From Kryptolebias marmoratus (taxonomy: Eukaryota > Chordata > Actinopteri > Cyprinodontiformes > Rivulidae), in NCBI RefSeq assembly GCF_001649575.2, contig NC_051453.1, positions 1,102,987 through 1,166,986 on the forward strand: a stretch of DNA of 64,000 nucleotides, in the 5' to 3' direction. A program made the position numbers and the translations under genes. The notes under the pieces were generated by a model. It was given only the letters and a program-made list of their open reading frames with translations, was not told the DNA's origin and searched no databases. The stretch's first letter is position 1; each line of letters opens with the position of its first letter. Positions 1 to 13,046 of the stretch are shown here, one piece after another.

Positions 1-1019
1 GGTAATAAAAATGTGGATCTATGGAGGGATTTCATCTCATCTCCGATAGCATTTGATTACAAGCTCCTGCTTTGGTAATTACACATCCCACTGTGGTATG
101 ACTACTAAAACATAATCACAACTGAGATAAAATGGCTAATTGTTCATATGCAAGACTTTTAATTTATTCGTAGTTGTTTGATGGTTTGCTTATACAAGTT
201 AAAACCTTTATGGGATCATACATGACCCAAGATATCAATACAGCATGAGTTAAATATTAAGTGTTTACAGAACTAAATGGTTATAAAGACTCTCTGAGGG
301 TTATAAATATTTTTGTCCCACTTTGGAGCACCATGTTTGCTTCTGGAAGTGCAGAAGCAAACATAATTGCACATGTGATCGATGGTCAGCACGGCCATGT
401 CACTAATGCATCTGACATTCACCAAAAAGAACAATGGAAGGCTTTGGAGTTGGAGCTGTGAGTTGGGGATCCTCGTTTTTATTTTTCGAGCAAAGTTTGA
501 AAAAGTGCAAAAAACATTCGGAAAAAAAGTTATAAGAGCCAAAACTAATATGACAGATCAATCTAGTTTGTGCTGCAAATGTTCAAAAAGAGCAAGCAGA
601 CAATGGCAACAGTTAAATATCTCTGAACTCAGCAATGTTAATGTATATTTTCTGTATGTATGACTGAGTCTTTACAGAAACAAATCGCATATTTTCATAA
701 AATGCACACGTGGTCCAATATGGAAAATGTGAACACATTTATGAACATGCATTAGTTTGTGGAAAATGTTCCAAAACCACACAGAAAAACACAATCAAAC
801 TTCTCCAACCCCCCCACATGTGAAGTTCATGTGATTTGGTGATTCACATGTCACATAATAATTTGACTTGTGAAAACATGTAATTTCCACAATGATAGTT
901 CATTTTTTATTTTCGTTTTGTAAAGGATGGACAGGGCCTACTATGAAGATAAAACAGTGAACTGATCTCCTTCAGGGATAAAATCCAAAAACACCTTTTA
1001 TATTTAAATGTTTGTTTGT
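1..1019. other. Intergenic, no gene seen
   Basis: AT-rich sequence with short overlapping frames in several registers and no recognisable motif or repeat. Confidence 0.6.
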
Positions 1020-1436
1020 GTTAGGTTCGGTTGAGGATTTGGACCCAGAAAGCAGACTGACAAGAACACAAAAGAAACAAAAAAACAACTTAAAAAACCC
1101 CAAAACCTTTCAAACAGATTTCAGGAAATTGCGAGGAGTCAAGGGTGGGGGATAAAACAGACAAACAAGGAAGTGAAGCTGTGGAACAGATTATAAGGAC
1201 TGAGGCTGATGAGGAAGTGGACACAGGTGACTGATTACTAACTAGGAACAGGTGCAGATGGTTGAGGCAGGCCGATATGGAAAACTACTGACTGAGGGAG
1301 ACTGAGTTATGGCACAGGGAACAAAACTACACAACATAAGAAACAGCAAATAAACAGAACACATGGATCACAACAGAAATGATTGAAAATAAACCTAAGA
1401 CAAAGATTACTCAAAAAACTCAAATCCTGACAACTT
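1020..1436. repeat. Probable interspersed repeat (family not identified)
   Basis: The block is purine-rich and reads like common teleost repeat tails: it opens with TTAGGTTCGGTTGAGGATTT and closes with AAATCCTGACAA, the sequence between being dominated by short ACA, GAA and GGA words. The family cannot be named without a library search, and no terminal repeats or target duplication are clear. Confidence 0.4.
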
Positions 1437-2629
1437 ATATGTATTTTTTTGTATTTCTTTGTATTTATTTATTAACTCAAAACACTAATCGATACAAACA
1501 TCACAAATAATAGAAATAATTTATTTTAAAATAAAGGAAGATCAAACTTTTTTTGTAAAGTTAATGTGTCTGGTGCTAGACATCAAACACAAGTGTTGAT
1601 TTAAAGATCTTTTAAATCACCACCAGATCACTCTAAACACCACTCCTGCAGGAATTAATTCACTAAAATGTCAAATTACTTTATAAAAGAGGAAGAACAA
1701 ATAAGAAAATACTGGAAATGGGATGCTATTGTTTACCTTTCCCCAATCTATGTGCAAAATACAGATATTTTCAGTATTTTAACACTAAATTTGTATATTT
1801 CAGTCAGACAAATCAGAACATTATTTATTTGTTTGGGACAGGTTTGTGTCTTGGCTGCATATCCTTGTAGAATCTAGTAACAGACAGCACCTATCTTTCA
1901 GGAAAACACAGATTAAATAAACACTTCAAGAGCAAGAGAAAGAGTGAGTGATATATGCCTTCATTTTCCAGAAAGACAGCAGATAAACATGTTTTTGTTT
2001 GTGGTCAGGTCTCAGGCCACCTTCTGCACTCACTTTCACCACTTGCTCAGCCTACAAGATAGCCGGTGGAATAAATGAATAAAGCTAATCCAACAAAGGT
2101 GTGAAAAGGTCCTACCATGCACCGATGCCCTGGGAGGGTAGTGTTTCTAGTTGGCTGGGCTGATGAGTTTCAGTCTGACACAGAAACTCTTGCCTGTCAA
2201 CTTTCCTTAAAAAACAAAGAAAAAAAAATAAAAAAACAACAACAACAGGTGTTTTTTGGTTTGTTTTTTTGGTGGGGGTAACAGAGAGCATGTGCCTAAA
2301 TGTATGGCTTTTGTATGTACTACTGCATATTTACATTCTGCCACCGACTCAAACATGTTTGGAACAAAATGTGTAATAAAATAAGTAAAAACTATTTTTC
2401 TTAAAGGTCTTAGAAAACAAGAACAAATAAAAACGTGGTAGTAAAACAAACTGAATTGTCTTATTTTTTGAGAAAACCAGTGCAGGATATAACAGAAAGT
2501 CCCTTCAGCAACAATTTTCCATTTCAGCACACAAAACAACAGGCTCATGTGTCATTGAACAAGGCCAAAACCAACATGGCAACACACAATTAGAGCCCTA
2601 ATAAATTAGGGCGCAGATACCAGCAGCAG
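1437..2629. other. Intergenic, no gene seen
   Basis: AT-rich, with poly-A and CAA runs near 2215-2245. The longest minus-strand frame (2207-2548) is low-complexity and judged to be chance. Confidence 0.6.
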
Positions 2630-2985
2630 CATGTCAACATGGCCCAGGATGGGGGCTACGAGCGACATATTGGAGATACTGTGCCTACATGTTGGAAACA
2701 GACTAATGGGAAGCAATTTGGGGTTGGCCCAAGATTTAATTACTGTCCCCACCTCCCCTGTTCAATGAGGCCTGGGGCCTCCTGGGAACAGCCTATTTCA
2801 GTCAGGTGATGGAGAGCCATGCCCAGGAGCAGATGATGAAATTGTCTGAAGCAATCTGCTTTTTTGCTCTTATGATTGTCCCCAAAGACACAAAGAGCTG
2901 ACCCAAGGATTTATTTCCCTTTATGAGCCAACTTTCGAAGCAAATCTCTCCATCATGATCATTTGGAGGTGGTGGAGTGTTTTGT
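2630..2985. other. Complex, higher-GC block; candidate conserved non-coding element
   Basis: The sequence is not simple, has no long frame, and differs in composition from the AT-rich flanks. It contains homeodomain-type TTTAATTA near 2740 and CAGGTG E-boxes. Its look is that of a conserved enhancer in a gene desert, but this cannot be tested without alignment. Confidence 0.3.
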
Positions 2986-5900
2986 TGAGACCATGTTGGA
3001 GATGGTGGCTGATTAATGTATTGTCAGGCTAACAGGACTGAAATAGAGATGTTCTAATAAACTCTACTGGTGAAAGAGGGTACATTTATAACTATAAAAA
3101 CAACCAGCAAAAAGACAGAACATCATGTGAAAATTGTGAAGTTAAGTCGTTTTCTCCTTTCTTAATAGACCCTTGTCAAAAGAATTGCACTTAGCCAAAA
3201 AAAAAAAAGCCACCCTGCTCAAGGCTGGAAATGTTTTTAGTACATCAGTGTTGAAACTATACAATACTGACACGGCCAGAATAAGCCAGAAACATGAGTG
3301 CCTCCATTTGTCACACATAATACATCGAGCAGATGAGCAGTTACATAGCAACCAACTTTAATCTTTAAAAAATAGGTACATGCCAATGTAGTGTAAAAAT
3401 GTATATAAGCTGTTTTTAATGTTCTGTGGAACGCTCGCTTACATACAAAAACAACAACAACAACAACAAAAAACTCAATGAGGAAAAAAGTAACAAGGGT
3501 AGTAACAATGCACAAATTTATTGGGAGATGTCCTTAATTTGAACATTAAAATTAAACAAAAAAAGATGCATGACCTTCTCCTTTTTCTTTTTAGTAATCG
3601 TAAATAAATAAAAAAACACCAAAGACTGTCCATGAAGAAACATACATAATATTTTACCATAATAATAATAAACAAATCTAGATCCTGATGTTGAAGGCTC
3701 ATGTCTAAGGTTTGGTGAGAATTGAGTACTAAAGGTGCTGCCTACTCTACAGAGCAATGCATCAATAAATCACACCAGTTCATAGCTCATCTGTGAAAAA
3801 CATAGTTCCAAAATTTGCATGCCAGTTTGCTTTATGTATCTGCTTGAATTGGATCATTCTAGTACATTTACTGAATTTGCAGTGCACATTCTACGAGTGA
3901 AATCTCACAATAGTGCAGGAGATTGCACATTGTTATTTTCAAGATGTGACCAAAAGGTCTAAAACTCATTTCAGTCATTCAAATTCAGTCGTTTCTCAAT
4001 CAAATATCAAATTGGTCTAATATCCTGGCATGATAGTGTGCAATATACTAAAAACCCTCTCTAAAAATCCTAAGAAAAAGAATCATGAGGAACCAAGAAA
4101 CTAGTTATGCAGATGTTCATATTAAAAAAAAACACACACAAACACATATGCATTTGGAAAAGCTCCTTCGTGGTTGAAAAAAACCCATTAAAGATAACTG
4201 TGTATACAATACATCTTAAACACTGATTAGGGATAAAGAATAAAAGCAAGGATGACTCTCCTGCCCTCCCACAGAGCTTCAAGTGTTCTACCAGAACAAA
4301 AAGGTAGTGTAGATAAATCCATGCCACACAACTAACACATTGTTTGTTATAATTAAACTCTGCTATCCCCAGTGGATAGTGAAAGAGACTTCAGTCAGTA
4401 AAACATGTCACAAACTCCCACAGGGTTGTTTGTATTGTCAGTGATGGTTTATCAATGCCATGGATCTTAATCTTTCTTTCTTTTGTTGGCACACTGGGGT
4501 CCCCAGGCCTTTCTGCGCTGACCTTTACCAACTGGTACTACAGAGTGCATGAATGAATGAATGAATGACTTCTAATATTCGAAAAGATTGTCTTTAAATC
4601 TCCATGGAAATTAAGCTCAACACAAATGTTTTGCCTCTTATAGCGGCTTTAATGGCTTTTTAATGAAATCGTTAAAGGAACCCTTTAAATTTTGCAATTA
4701 CCTGTAAAACTTTAATGTTCAGACAATGAGTCACTTCAGCCATCTTGGCATTGCCATCTAATGAGTGACCTTTGGAAGACATAAGGATGGATTTAAATCC
4801 AAACATAAAAAAATTAAATGTAAAACAACTGTGCATTATTCTTTTGATTAAAACAAAGTTTACTAAAGTTAATAAGTTTTAGCATAGCCTAAACATCTAC
4901 ACACACTCTACTTGTGCCCTCAGAACATAATAATGGCAGCTGTATTATAAAAGAATAGTTGTTTGAAATCATTTTATCAAAATCATAAACTACCCTTCTT
5001 CACCCGATTCTTCATAAAGCTTTGGCACCAGAGGTTAGTGAGAGGTGAGTGTCTCTCTTTTTTTGGGAATTTAGAAGAATGGTCTCCTGCTTGTCTCCGT
5101 TGGCCCTGAAGGCCATCAAGTCCAGGCATCGATGCCTTGAAAATGCTCTCTGTCCAGCATCCCCTTAATTCATCATCAGCCTTATAAAGTCTAGAAGAAA
5201 TATGCTGCTGTAAGTATCATCTTTCATGGGTGTCACAGGTTGAGTTCACTATTTGTTCCGGAGCCAAAAGGTTTGTGCCGTTTCTGTGGGCTGACTCTAC
5301 ACGAATATGAGTCCAGAAGGTATTTTATTTTTCTAAAAAGAAGACAACAGATGCAATTTGGCTGCAAACAAAAATTAACATCGTCACAACAAAACCAACA
5401 GAAAATAATTCAGATAAGCAAACAAAATCTGTCACAAAACAATATTAATAATAAACATTGTTTTTGCAATAACTAGTTTTGCAACACAGCACCAAAACAT
5501 GACATTCTCATCCATTACACCAGAACAAGCCAATACAAATCTATTTCTTTGAACATTTATCTGAAATTCAGTATAATAAGGTTATCAACAGTTATCAATT
5601 TGTGACGTACTACCTAGTCTCCTTTGATTAAAACTGTGTTGCTTTTCTTTTATTTACTAAGTTCAATTTTGTACCTTTTGTTCCTCAAAGGTTAGAAAAA
5701 GAAAGTACATTTAGTTGTGATTAATTTGTTCAGATGGTGCAACAAAACTGCTTAAACTGCAAAGTGTGGCAGCAAAGCAGAAGCAGTGTCAGAATACTGC
5801 AAGTCTGTGGCAGGTCCTAAATGCAGGCCAAGTCCTGTTACTTCACCAAAGAACTTCATCTCCTCTTGACATGATGGAAAAACTGGAACTGCCACAAGTG

Positions 5901-8900
5901 GATTACCATTTTCCCTTACTGTAGAAGAATGATCAGAGAAATATTGTGTCAGGGCAACACAATAATAAGGTAGTTTCAGTGCATATCACTTGGGTGGATA
6001 TGCATTCATGCAGTGAGTCCCCAGTTCATTTTCTGACAGGCCTGGAACTTCCCTGAATGTCATTTTCCTCCTTTTGTTCTCCACATTTCTCCACTCTCCC
6101 TTCCCCTGCTATTGTGTCCCATAAAGGTAAATAAATTCTCTATTCAAAAAAAAAAAAAAAGAAGGAAAAGAAAGTCCTTCATTAAAATTAAATTACGAGA
6201 ATGTTTCTATATTCACAGCATTAAAACACAGACGTATTAAGGAATGAGTGTGCTTTTCCCTGAAGGGAATAGTGATAAAATAATTAAAAGAGAATTCATT
6301 CACACTGATGTACGATGACAACAGCTCAAAAATAGCAGTATGCTTCGAGGGGAATTACATTCCTGTTTGAATAGTTGCATGTGGCATGACCAGACCACAC
6401 AAAGCGTACCTCAAAGAGACTCCAGAAAGTCTTGCATTGTTCACAGAAGATCTCAGTTTTCTCGCTTGAGTTGTGCAACAGATTTTTCCCTCTCATCATG
6501 AGTGTCTCAAATCCATTTTGAACCCTTCTCAATTTATTTGCAGACATGTTTAAGCAATGCTAAGAGTGGAGCTAAAGAAAAAACAAAGGTAAAATGTTAT
6601 CTACAGATATAAACTTGTATGTTTTGCACACGTTTATTGACCTGCCATCTTAAATTCTGATGTGGCCAATAAATTACTAATAATTAACTTCAAAAGTTTA
6701 ATAATAAATTAACTTATTTTGTGTTTGCAATCTACCAAAGGTTAGCAGCAACGTTTTTTAGGTGTGCCATGTTTGCACAGTTAAAGAAACTGAAGGACCT
6801 CATGGTGAATTCAAAGCGGAGTGTTGTTGCTCTCGTGGTCTTTCATGGTCTCTTTTGCATGTTTAACACGTAGCTAAATTGAGCTGCCAGTTTCTGAATG
6901 ATTATGTTGTAAAACATATTCTGTCAGAGAGTGCAGAAAGGAACTTTACGAAAACCGAAAATCTTAATGTGCACATTGTATTGTACAGTCATAGATATGA
7001 AAGACAGAAAATGTTCCCAGTAACCAATATTACATAAAAATCATAAACTTCATGTGAACAAAAACGCACAAAAAGAATGACAGAGTCTGCTGACGAGCAT
7101 CTCACTAACTGTTGTCATGTCAACAGATTTCAAAAATGAGAACAGTTGCTAATTTATAATCTGACACATCTGAGGTGATATTTGCCCTACTCTTGGCAAA
7201 ACATCATCCAGTCAACTGAATGACACAATGATGCATCAAGTGAAACCACAGTTTGGAGATGCTGGACTAATTATCACATCCATCAGTTTCTAACAATCTA
7301 GTGCTCATTACTTGAGACACAGCATCTGGAGGAGATCAAGCGTACGGCACTTCTTCATATGATGTATTCATCATAGACTTCACAGGTTCACTCTTTTGGA
7401 ATATTAGCCAGTTCAGAAATTTGTCATTGCCAAAATCATCACTTTCACTCAAAACCAGTGATGTGTGTGGTACATTCTGAACAGTGTTTATGAGCAAACA
7501 GGAATAAACTTTCCCGATAAATTATGTAGATGTAATAAGAGAATCATTTTTGCTTCAGTTCAGTTTTTTTTTTTTTTCAATTGGGATGCGAGATAGATGT
7601 TAAGAATGCCCTGAATCCATCTGAAACGCTGTTCTGGGAACTGATGTCTCAAAATGTGCCCCGTTTCAGCTGCAGTGACAGTTTGCTGCTGCTTTGGTCA
7701 TTTTACAACACAGAGAAGTTTGTGAAACTATGACAAACAAAAGTAATCTGTTGATTTATTATCTATTGATTTATTTCTTGGAATGCAGTGCTCCTTTTTT
7801 TCTGTCACAGCACTGAAGGCAAAACATAATGAATCTGCCATGTACCAGCTGCAGTCTGAATTGTAGCTGAGCACTCCCTGAGGGTGACATGGTATGAACA
7901 TAATGCACAAAAAAAAATAAAAAATAGGTAATGATGTTAAAAAAAAGACCAAGGCATATCAACTCTGGAATGAAAAACAGAAGTGTGTGAAGTATCAGTC
8001 TGCCATTCCTTAATAATTTGACCCCTGACCAGTGGCTTAATATTCAGCTTCCAACTCTGTTGGCAAATTTCTCTCTCTCGTCCATTTGTGTTACTTTAAA
8101 AATCCTAAACATGTCTTATGCATTAAAATATGGTTCTGTTAAACTTATAAATATGCATATTGATATGTGTGGTACTCATCTTCATTCTTTTATGAGACTT
8201 GTCTTCTAACCAGGAAATTAAAAAAAGGGTCACAAAAATGGTTGCTGTTCACAAATTTATTTGAGAAAAATGTATATTTTTTATAGTCAAGGAAAATAGT
8301 TAAAAACTTTAGAGGCTGTCTGAACAAAAAATAAAATAAAAATAAAAAAATAGAGAAGAAGTCAGATATTGTGAGCTTGTGTATTAAACACACCTTCCAC
8401 TTTTAGTTGAACTGATGTCTTCACCCACTTTGGTCATTTTCAGGAGTAAAAACAAATTTTCACTAGATGGTTGTGAAAGATCAGAGGTTCTGCCTCTGCC
8501 TTGTTTACTTGTAAAACAAAGGGGACAAAAAAATATGTTAAATGACTTAAGATTGCTGGTGTGATTTATTTATTTTCTTTTTAATTATTAGCCACAGTCA
8601 CCCAGTGCAAACTTTCCATTCTTAGAATACTATCAATCACAGTGTCAAGTCCATTCTGCTGTTACTAATTGAAAACAAAAGTTTAGTAACCACTGCAGTT
8701 TAAATCTCATTATTATTCTCCCAGACAGCTCTGCCAGGCTTAGATGTTGGTTATATTCAAACTAAACATGTAAGGAGAGTTGTTTATTTGTTTTTATTCT
8801 TTTCTGCTATAATTATCATGGCCCATCTATGGTGGGGGTGCCAGAACACTTCTGTTACTGCAGTTTGACCATTTTCACCCACTGAAAACCTGTTCAGAGA

Positions 8901-9938
8901 GAGACTGGAGCAGAGCTAATTATAAGCTGACAGAGCTTCACAGCCAGCATCTCTGTTTTGATGTTTTGGGTTCAAACTTGTGAACTCACTTCCATGTGCA
9001 TTAAATAAAGAAATAAATACCAAACATGTCAGGTTGCTGTCTAATAAAGCATTGTTCAATGTATAAAAATCATTCTATCTTTAGATTCTTTCACAGAAGT
9101 GATGAAAACAAGGATGACTGATTTTGAATAATTATCCATTAAACATTAATTTGAACAGCAAAGCACATTCAGAAAGCTGCATGTTTTAAACAAAAAGTGG
9201 TGTTTATTTGTACTAGACATCAATAAATCAAAGCAAACATATCTATATATACATATATATAAAGAAAATAAAGACTTTCATCATCATCGTTGACAACTGC
9301 TCTTGATTGTAGCAATATTTAAAAAAAAAGTATGAAATAAAACAGTGATTTCCTTCTTTAAAAGGTAAGCATTTATTTTTAAATACTGGTATTTAAAGCA
9401 TTATTTGTACCTTTAAGCAATATGCAAACTTTTAGTTATAACATATTGTATTAACTATGAAAAGTAGAAATAAAACATGCAAGAATGTATAAAAAAGGCT
9501 ATTCCCTGAATCGCTTTAACAAATTATCTTATTAACCAATCAATCTATAAGTCTACCAGCCTTTCTCAACGCAGTTTTTTAGATGATGACATCATTGTAT
9601 TTATTGTCCATCCTATCTGTGCTGAGAATGTATTCACTGAAAAAAAAAGCAAAAAGCAAATTCTTTCAAATGAAAAGTAAATCACAGGGTGCAATGCTGG
9701 CCATCTCCTGCACAAATCCACTGATCTGACCTTTTCTTTAAACTACAGAACTGGTCCGTAATTACTGTGGCTGACTGAATAAATGTAATACCCCACATAC
9801 CATTCCATCACACCGTTTGTGCTTCGACAAGCCTATTCATTAAAGTCTACAATCAATCATGCTAACACAATCTGACATATGCTTGTTACATGTAGCATAC
9901 AGCTCCATGCCTATAAATGTCAAAGCAGTCATTTTTAT
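2986..9938. other. Intergenic, no gene seen
   Basis: About 7 kb of AT-rich sequence. It holds a short GAAT array (4547-4566), an A-run (about 6146-6160), a T-run (about 7566-7578) and a CAA run (3450-3470). All frames are short and lack known motifs. Confidence 0.6.
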
Positions 9939-10278
9939 CAGGGGTCCTCAACCACTGGGCCAAGGACCAGGGATGTTCCATGACCATTTTATACCGGGCC
10001 GCACAGAAATAAGAAAAACTTTTTGTTAAGAAAAAACACACATAAACTTATGTATATATTGGTCTGCAGACTATTTTTTTTATTGTTCTTTAAATGACCA
10101 CCTCCAAACTCACCTCTTTCCTGTGGAACATTCAGTCACATTTATTTTTAATTAAAAAAAACAAAACATAATAGTTAACCCGTGCAAAGATGGGTTAAAA
10201 ACAACCTTCACTGGAGAACCTCTTTATTGACACGAGTCCATGGTAAAGTTATCGTGCAAAAAATGTTGGGGACCACTG
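9939..10278. mobile_element. Non-autonomous hAT-like element (340 bp)
   Basis: The left end CAGGGGTCCTCAAC and the inverted right end (read as CAGTGGTCCCCAAC) match at 12 of 14 bases. The left interior has the GGGCC...GGACC phrase seen in the widespread 'CAGGGGTCCCCAAC' hAT (Tip100/Zaphod-type) elements of fish and other vertebrates. There is no coding frame. An exact 8-bp target duplication is not evident, which suggests an old copy. Confidence 0.7.
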
Positions 10279-10309
10279 TTTAATAACACCTGAAAAATAT
10301 CCCAAGATG

Positions 10310-10330
10310 ATATATATATATATATATATA
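10310..10330. repeat. (TA)n microsatellite
   Basis: About ten TA units, lying 30 bp after the hAT-like element. Confidence 0.95.
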
Positions 10331-11540
10331 CACTATTTTCAATTCTATACTGAAACTGACATTAGTTTAACAAAGCTCATGTGATCAGAGGAAGGATAAG
10401 CAGAGAAAAATATCGTCATCTTGTTGGGATTATTCTTTTATCCATTCTTCTTTCCTGAGTGTTGGCTTTCTTTCTCTGTGTGTATTATTGCTTGTCAGTA
10501 ACAAGTGAAATGGAGCATAAAAATTGTCTTGTCAATTATTACTAGACATGACCATTCTTTCTGTTCATTCCCAAGTACATTTCATGGTTCAGAGACACCA
10601 GGCAAAATTACACAATGCATTCCAAAAACATTCTGGAAGTTGAATATGCTTTACTTTCAATGAGATGCAAATGTATAGTCATCCTTGCATTGTTTGTTTT
10701 TTTAACCAAAGTTACCTGACTTTAACCCATTTGTTTCATGTACATAAATTTAATTGGCCATGAAACCATTAAAGATCGAAGTAACAGATGGAACCAGTAC
10801 CACTTCTATCTTCTCTGTTCAACCGATTCAGAAGCCCTGGAAGTCATTTTCACTTTCTGAAAAGAGACAATTTTGTCACCCTCAACAAGCACAGACAGGG
10901 ACTGACTGCACAAGGCAGGAAATATATAAGATATGTCAGATTAGACAAAGCTTACAGAAAAAAAGAGTAAAATAATGTGACAAAATGATTTAATTAATTC
11001 TGATGGACATGAAACACCTTTATATGTTCTGCATATCAGGGGGAGCTTGTGACCTAGAACTATGGAGACATTTTCAACTTCTAAACTCATAAACATTTGT
11101 TTTTTTCTTTTTGTGAAAGATTGTCAACATACTTCTTCACATTTATAGTGTTACTGTTATGTGGCTAAAAAGAGAAAGTTATGTCCCAGGACACTGATCG
11201 TGTTTTGTGACAGCTTCCTTAACTAATATGGAACTGTGATATTAAAGTCTACTTCCTTTAAATAACTTTTGGAAGGCTTTGTGGCTGCTGCACATGGAAC
11301 ACAAGACAACTGATCTCAAGAGAAAGCCTGAGAGAACAGTATAATGTCACAAGCATGACTTGTCAAAGGTTTGGCTTTAATTTTTCATGATTTTTACAGT
11401 AGAGGAGGCAGTTTTTTTTCTAACTGTGTGCCATTAAAGAAACTGACTTATGAAACTGTAGATCCTGGGTGATTTTTGTTTGTTTTTTGTTTGTTTTTTA
11501 CATGCTTTTTACAATTATTAGTGTAAAAGTTTGTAAAATA
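10331..11540. other. Intergenic, no gene seen
   Basis: AT-rich sequence. The short frames at 10754-10975 overlap each other and show no family motif. Confidence 0.55.
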
Positions 11541-13046
11541 TACTGAACAAAAATTTAAACGCAACACTTTTGTTTTTGATCCCATTTTTCACGAGCTGAA
11601 CTCAAAGATGTAATATGTCCTTTATGTACACAATAAGATTTTTTCTCTCAATTATTGTTCACAAATTTGTGTAAATCTGTGTTAGTGAGCATATCTCTTT
11701 TGCAGAAATACTCCATCCCCTCACAGGTGTGACAGCATGGTTATTGCACAGGTGTGCCTTAAGCTGTCCACAATAAAATGTGAAGTTTTATCACACAGCA
11801 CAATGCCACAAATGTCACAAGTTTTGAGGGAGTGTGTAATTGGCATAATGACTGCAGGAATGCCCCCCAGAGCTGTTGCCCGTGAATTGAATATTCATTT
11901 CTCTACCATAAGCCAGGTCCAAAGGTGCATCAGGAAATTTGCCAGTACATCCAACTGGCCTCAGAACTACAGACCACATGTAACCACACCAGCCTAGAAC
12001 CTCCACATCCAGCATCTTCACCTCCAAGACCAGCCAGCTGGATAGCTGCTGCAACAATTGGTTTGTATAACCAAAGAATTTCTGCACAAACTGTCCAAAA
12101 CCATCTCAGGGAAGCTCATCCACAGGGGTCTCCGCCTGACTGCAGTTCATCGTAACCAACTTGACTGGGCAAATGCACGCATTTGATGGTGTATGGCACG
12201 TTGGACAGGTGTTCCTTCACTGATGACTCCCGGTTTTCACTGTACAGGGCAGATAGCAGACTATGTGTATGGTTATGTGCGTGTGTGGTTTTCTGATGTC
12301 AGTGGCGGTGGGGTTGTGGTATGGGCAGGCGTATATTATGGACAATGAACAGGGATGTATTTTATTGATAGCCTTTTGAATGCACAGAGATACAGTGATG
12401 AGATCCTGAGGTCCCTTACTGTATCATTCATTCATGACCATCACCCCATGTTGCAGCATGGTAACGCACAGCCCCATGCTGCGAGGATCTGTACACACTT
12501 GTTGTGAGCTGAAAACATCCCAGTTCTTCCATGACCGGCATTCTCGCCGGACATGTCATCCATTGAGCATGTTTGAGATGCTCTGGATTGGTGTATACAA
12601 CAACATGTTCCAGTTCCTGACAATATCCAGCAACTTTGCACAGCCATTGAAGAGGAGTGGACCAACACTCCACAGACCACAATCAACAATCTGATCAAGT
12701 ATATGTGAAGGAGATGTGTTGCACTGTGTGAGGCAAACGGTGGTCACACTAGATACTGACTGGTTTTCTGACCCCCCTGACCCAGTAAATTGCACATTTT
12801 AAAGTGGCCTTTTATTGCGGCCAGCCTAAGGCGCACCTGTGCAACAATCATGCTATCTAATCAGCATCTTGACAGAGGATGGATTATCTCAGCAACAAAC
12901 AAGTGCTCACTAACACAGCTTTACACAAGTTTGTGAGCAATATTTGAGAGTAAAAGGTCTGTGGTGTTCATAGAAAAAGTTTTACATCATTAAGTTCAGC
13001 TCATGAAAAAACAAAAGTGGTGAGTTTATATTTTTGTTCATTCTAT
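11541..13046 (+). mobile_element. Tc1/mariner-type DNA transposon, inactive, with long inverted repeats
   Basis: The left tip TACTGAACAAAAATTTAAAC pairs with the right tip ending ATTTTTGTTCATTCTA, in TA-rich flanks as expected for TA target sites. Inner arms also pair: GTGTTAGTGAGCA at 11679-11691 against TGCTCACTAACAC at about 12903-12915. The inverted repeats are therefore at least about 150 bp each, of the long IR type seen in fish Tc1 elements. Inside, on the plus strand, is a degraded transposase. The element lies about 33 kb downstream of the brinp3-like stop codon. Confidence 0.92.
11803..12759 (+). pseudogene. Tc1-like transposase pseudogene
   Basis: The start is the ATG of MPQMSQVLREC and the natural end is GHTRY plus TGA. 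The N-terminal helix-turn-helix part (TAGMPPRAVARELNIHFSTIS) is readable to 11997, where TAG stands after VTTPA. Later parts need frame changes. The catalytic DDE site is damaged: the first site reads TDDSRF, the second reads LQHGNAQPH where Asp is expected (Asp to Gly), and after SPDMSSIEHV a TGA replaces the usual Trp codon. Internal deletions shorten it to 957 bp against about 1020 in intact relatives. It cannot make transposase. Confidence 0.9.

Noticed and set aside
12428..12795. Overlapping frames on both strands
   Set aside because: They all lie inside the broken transposase gene and do not follow its true frame.
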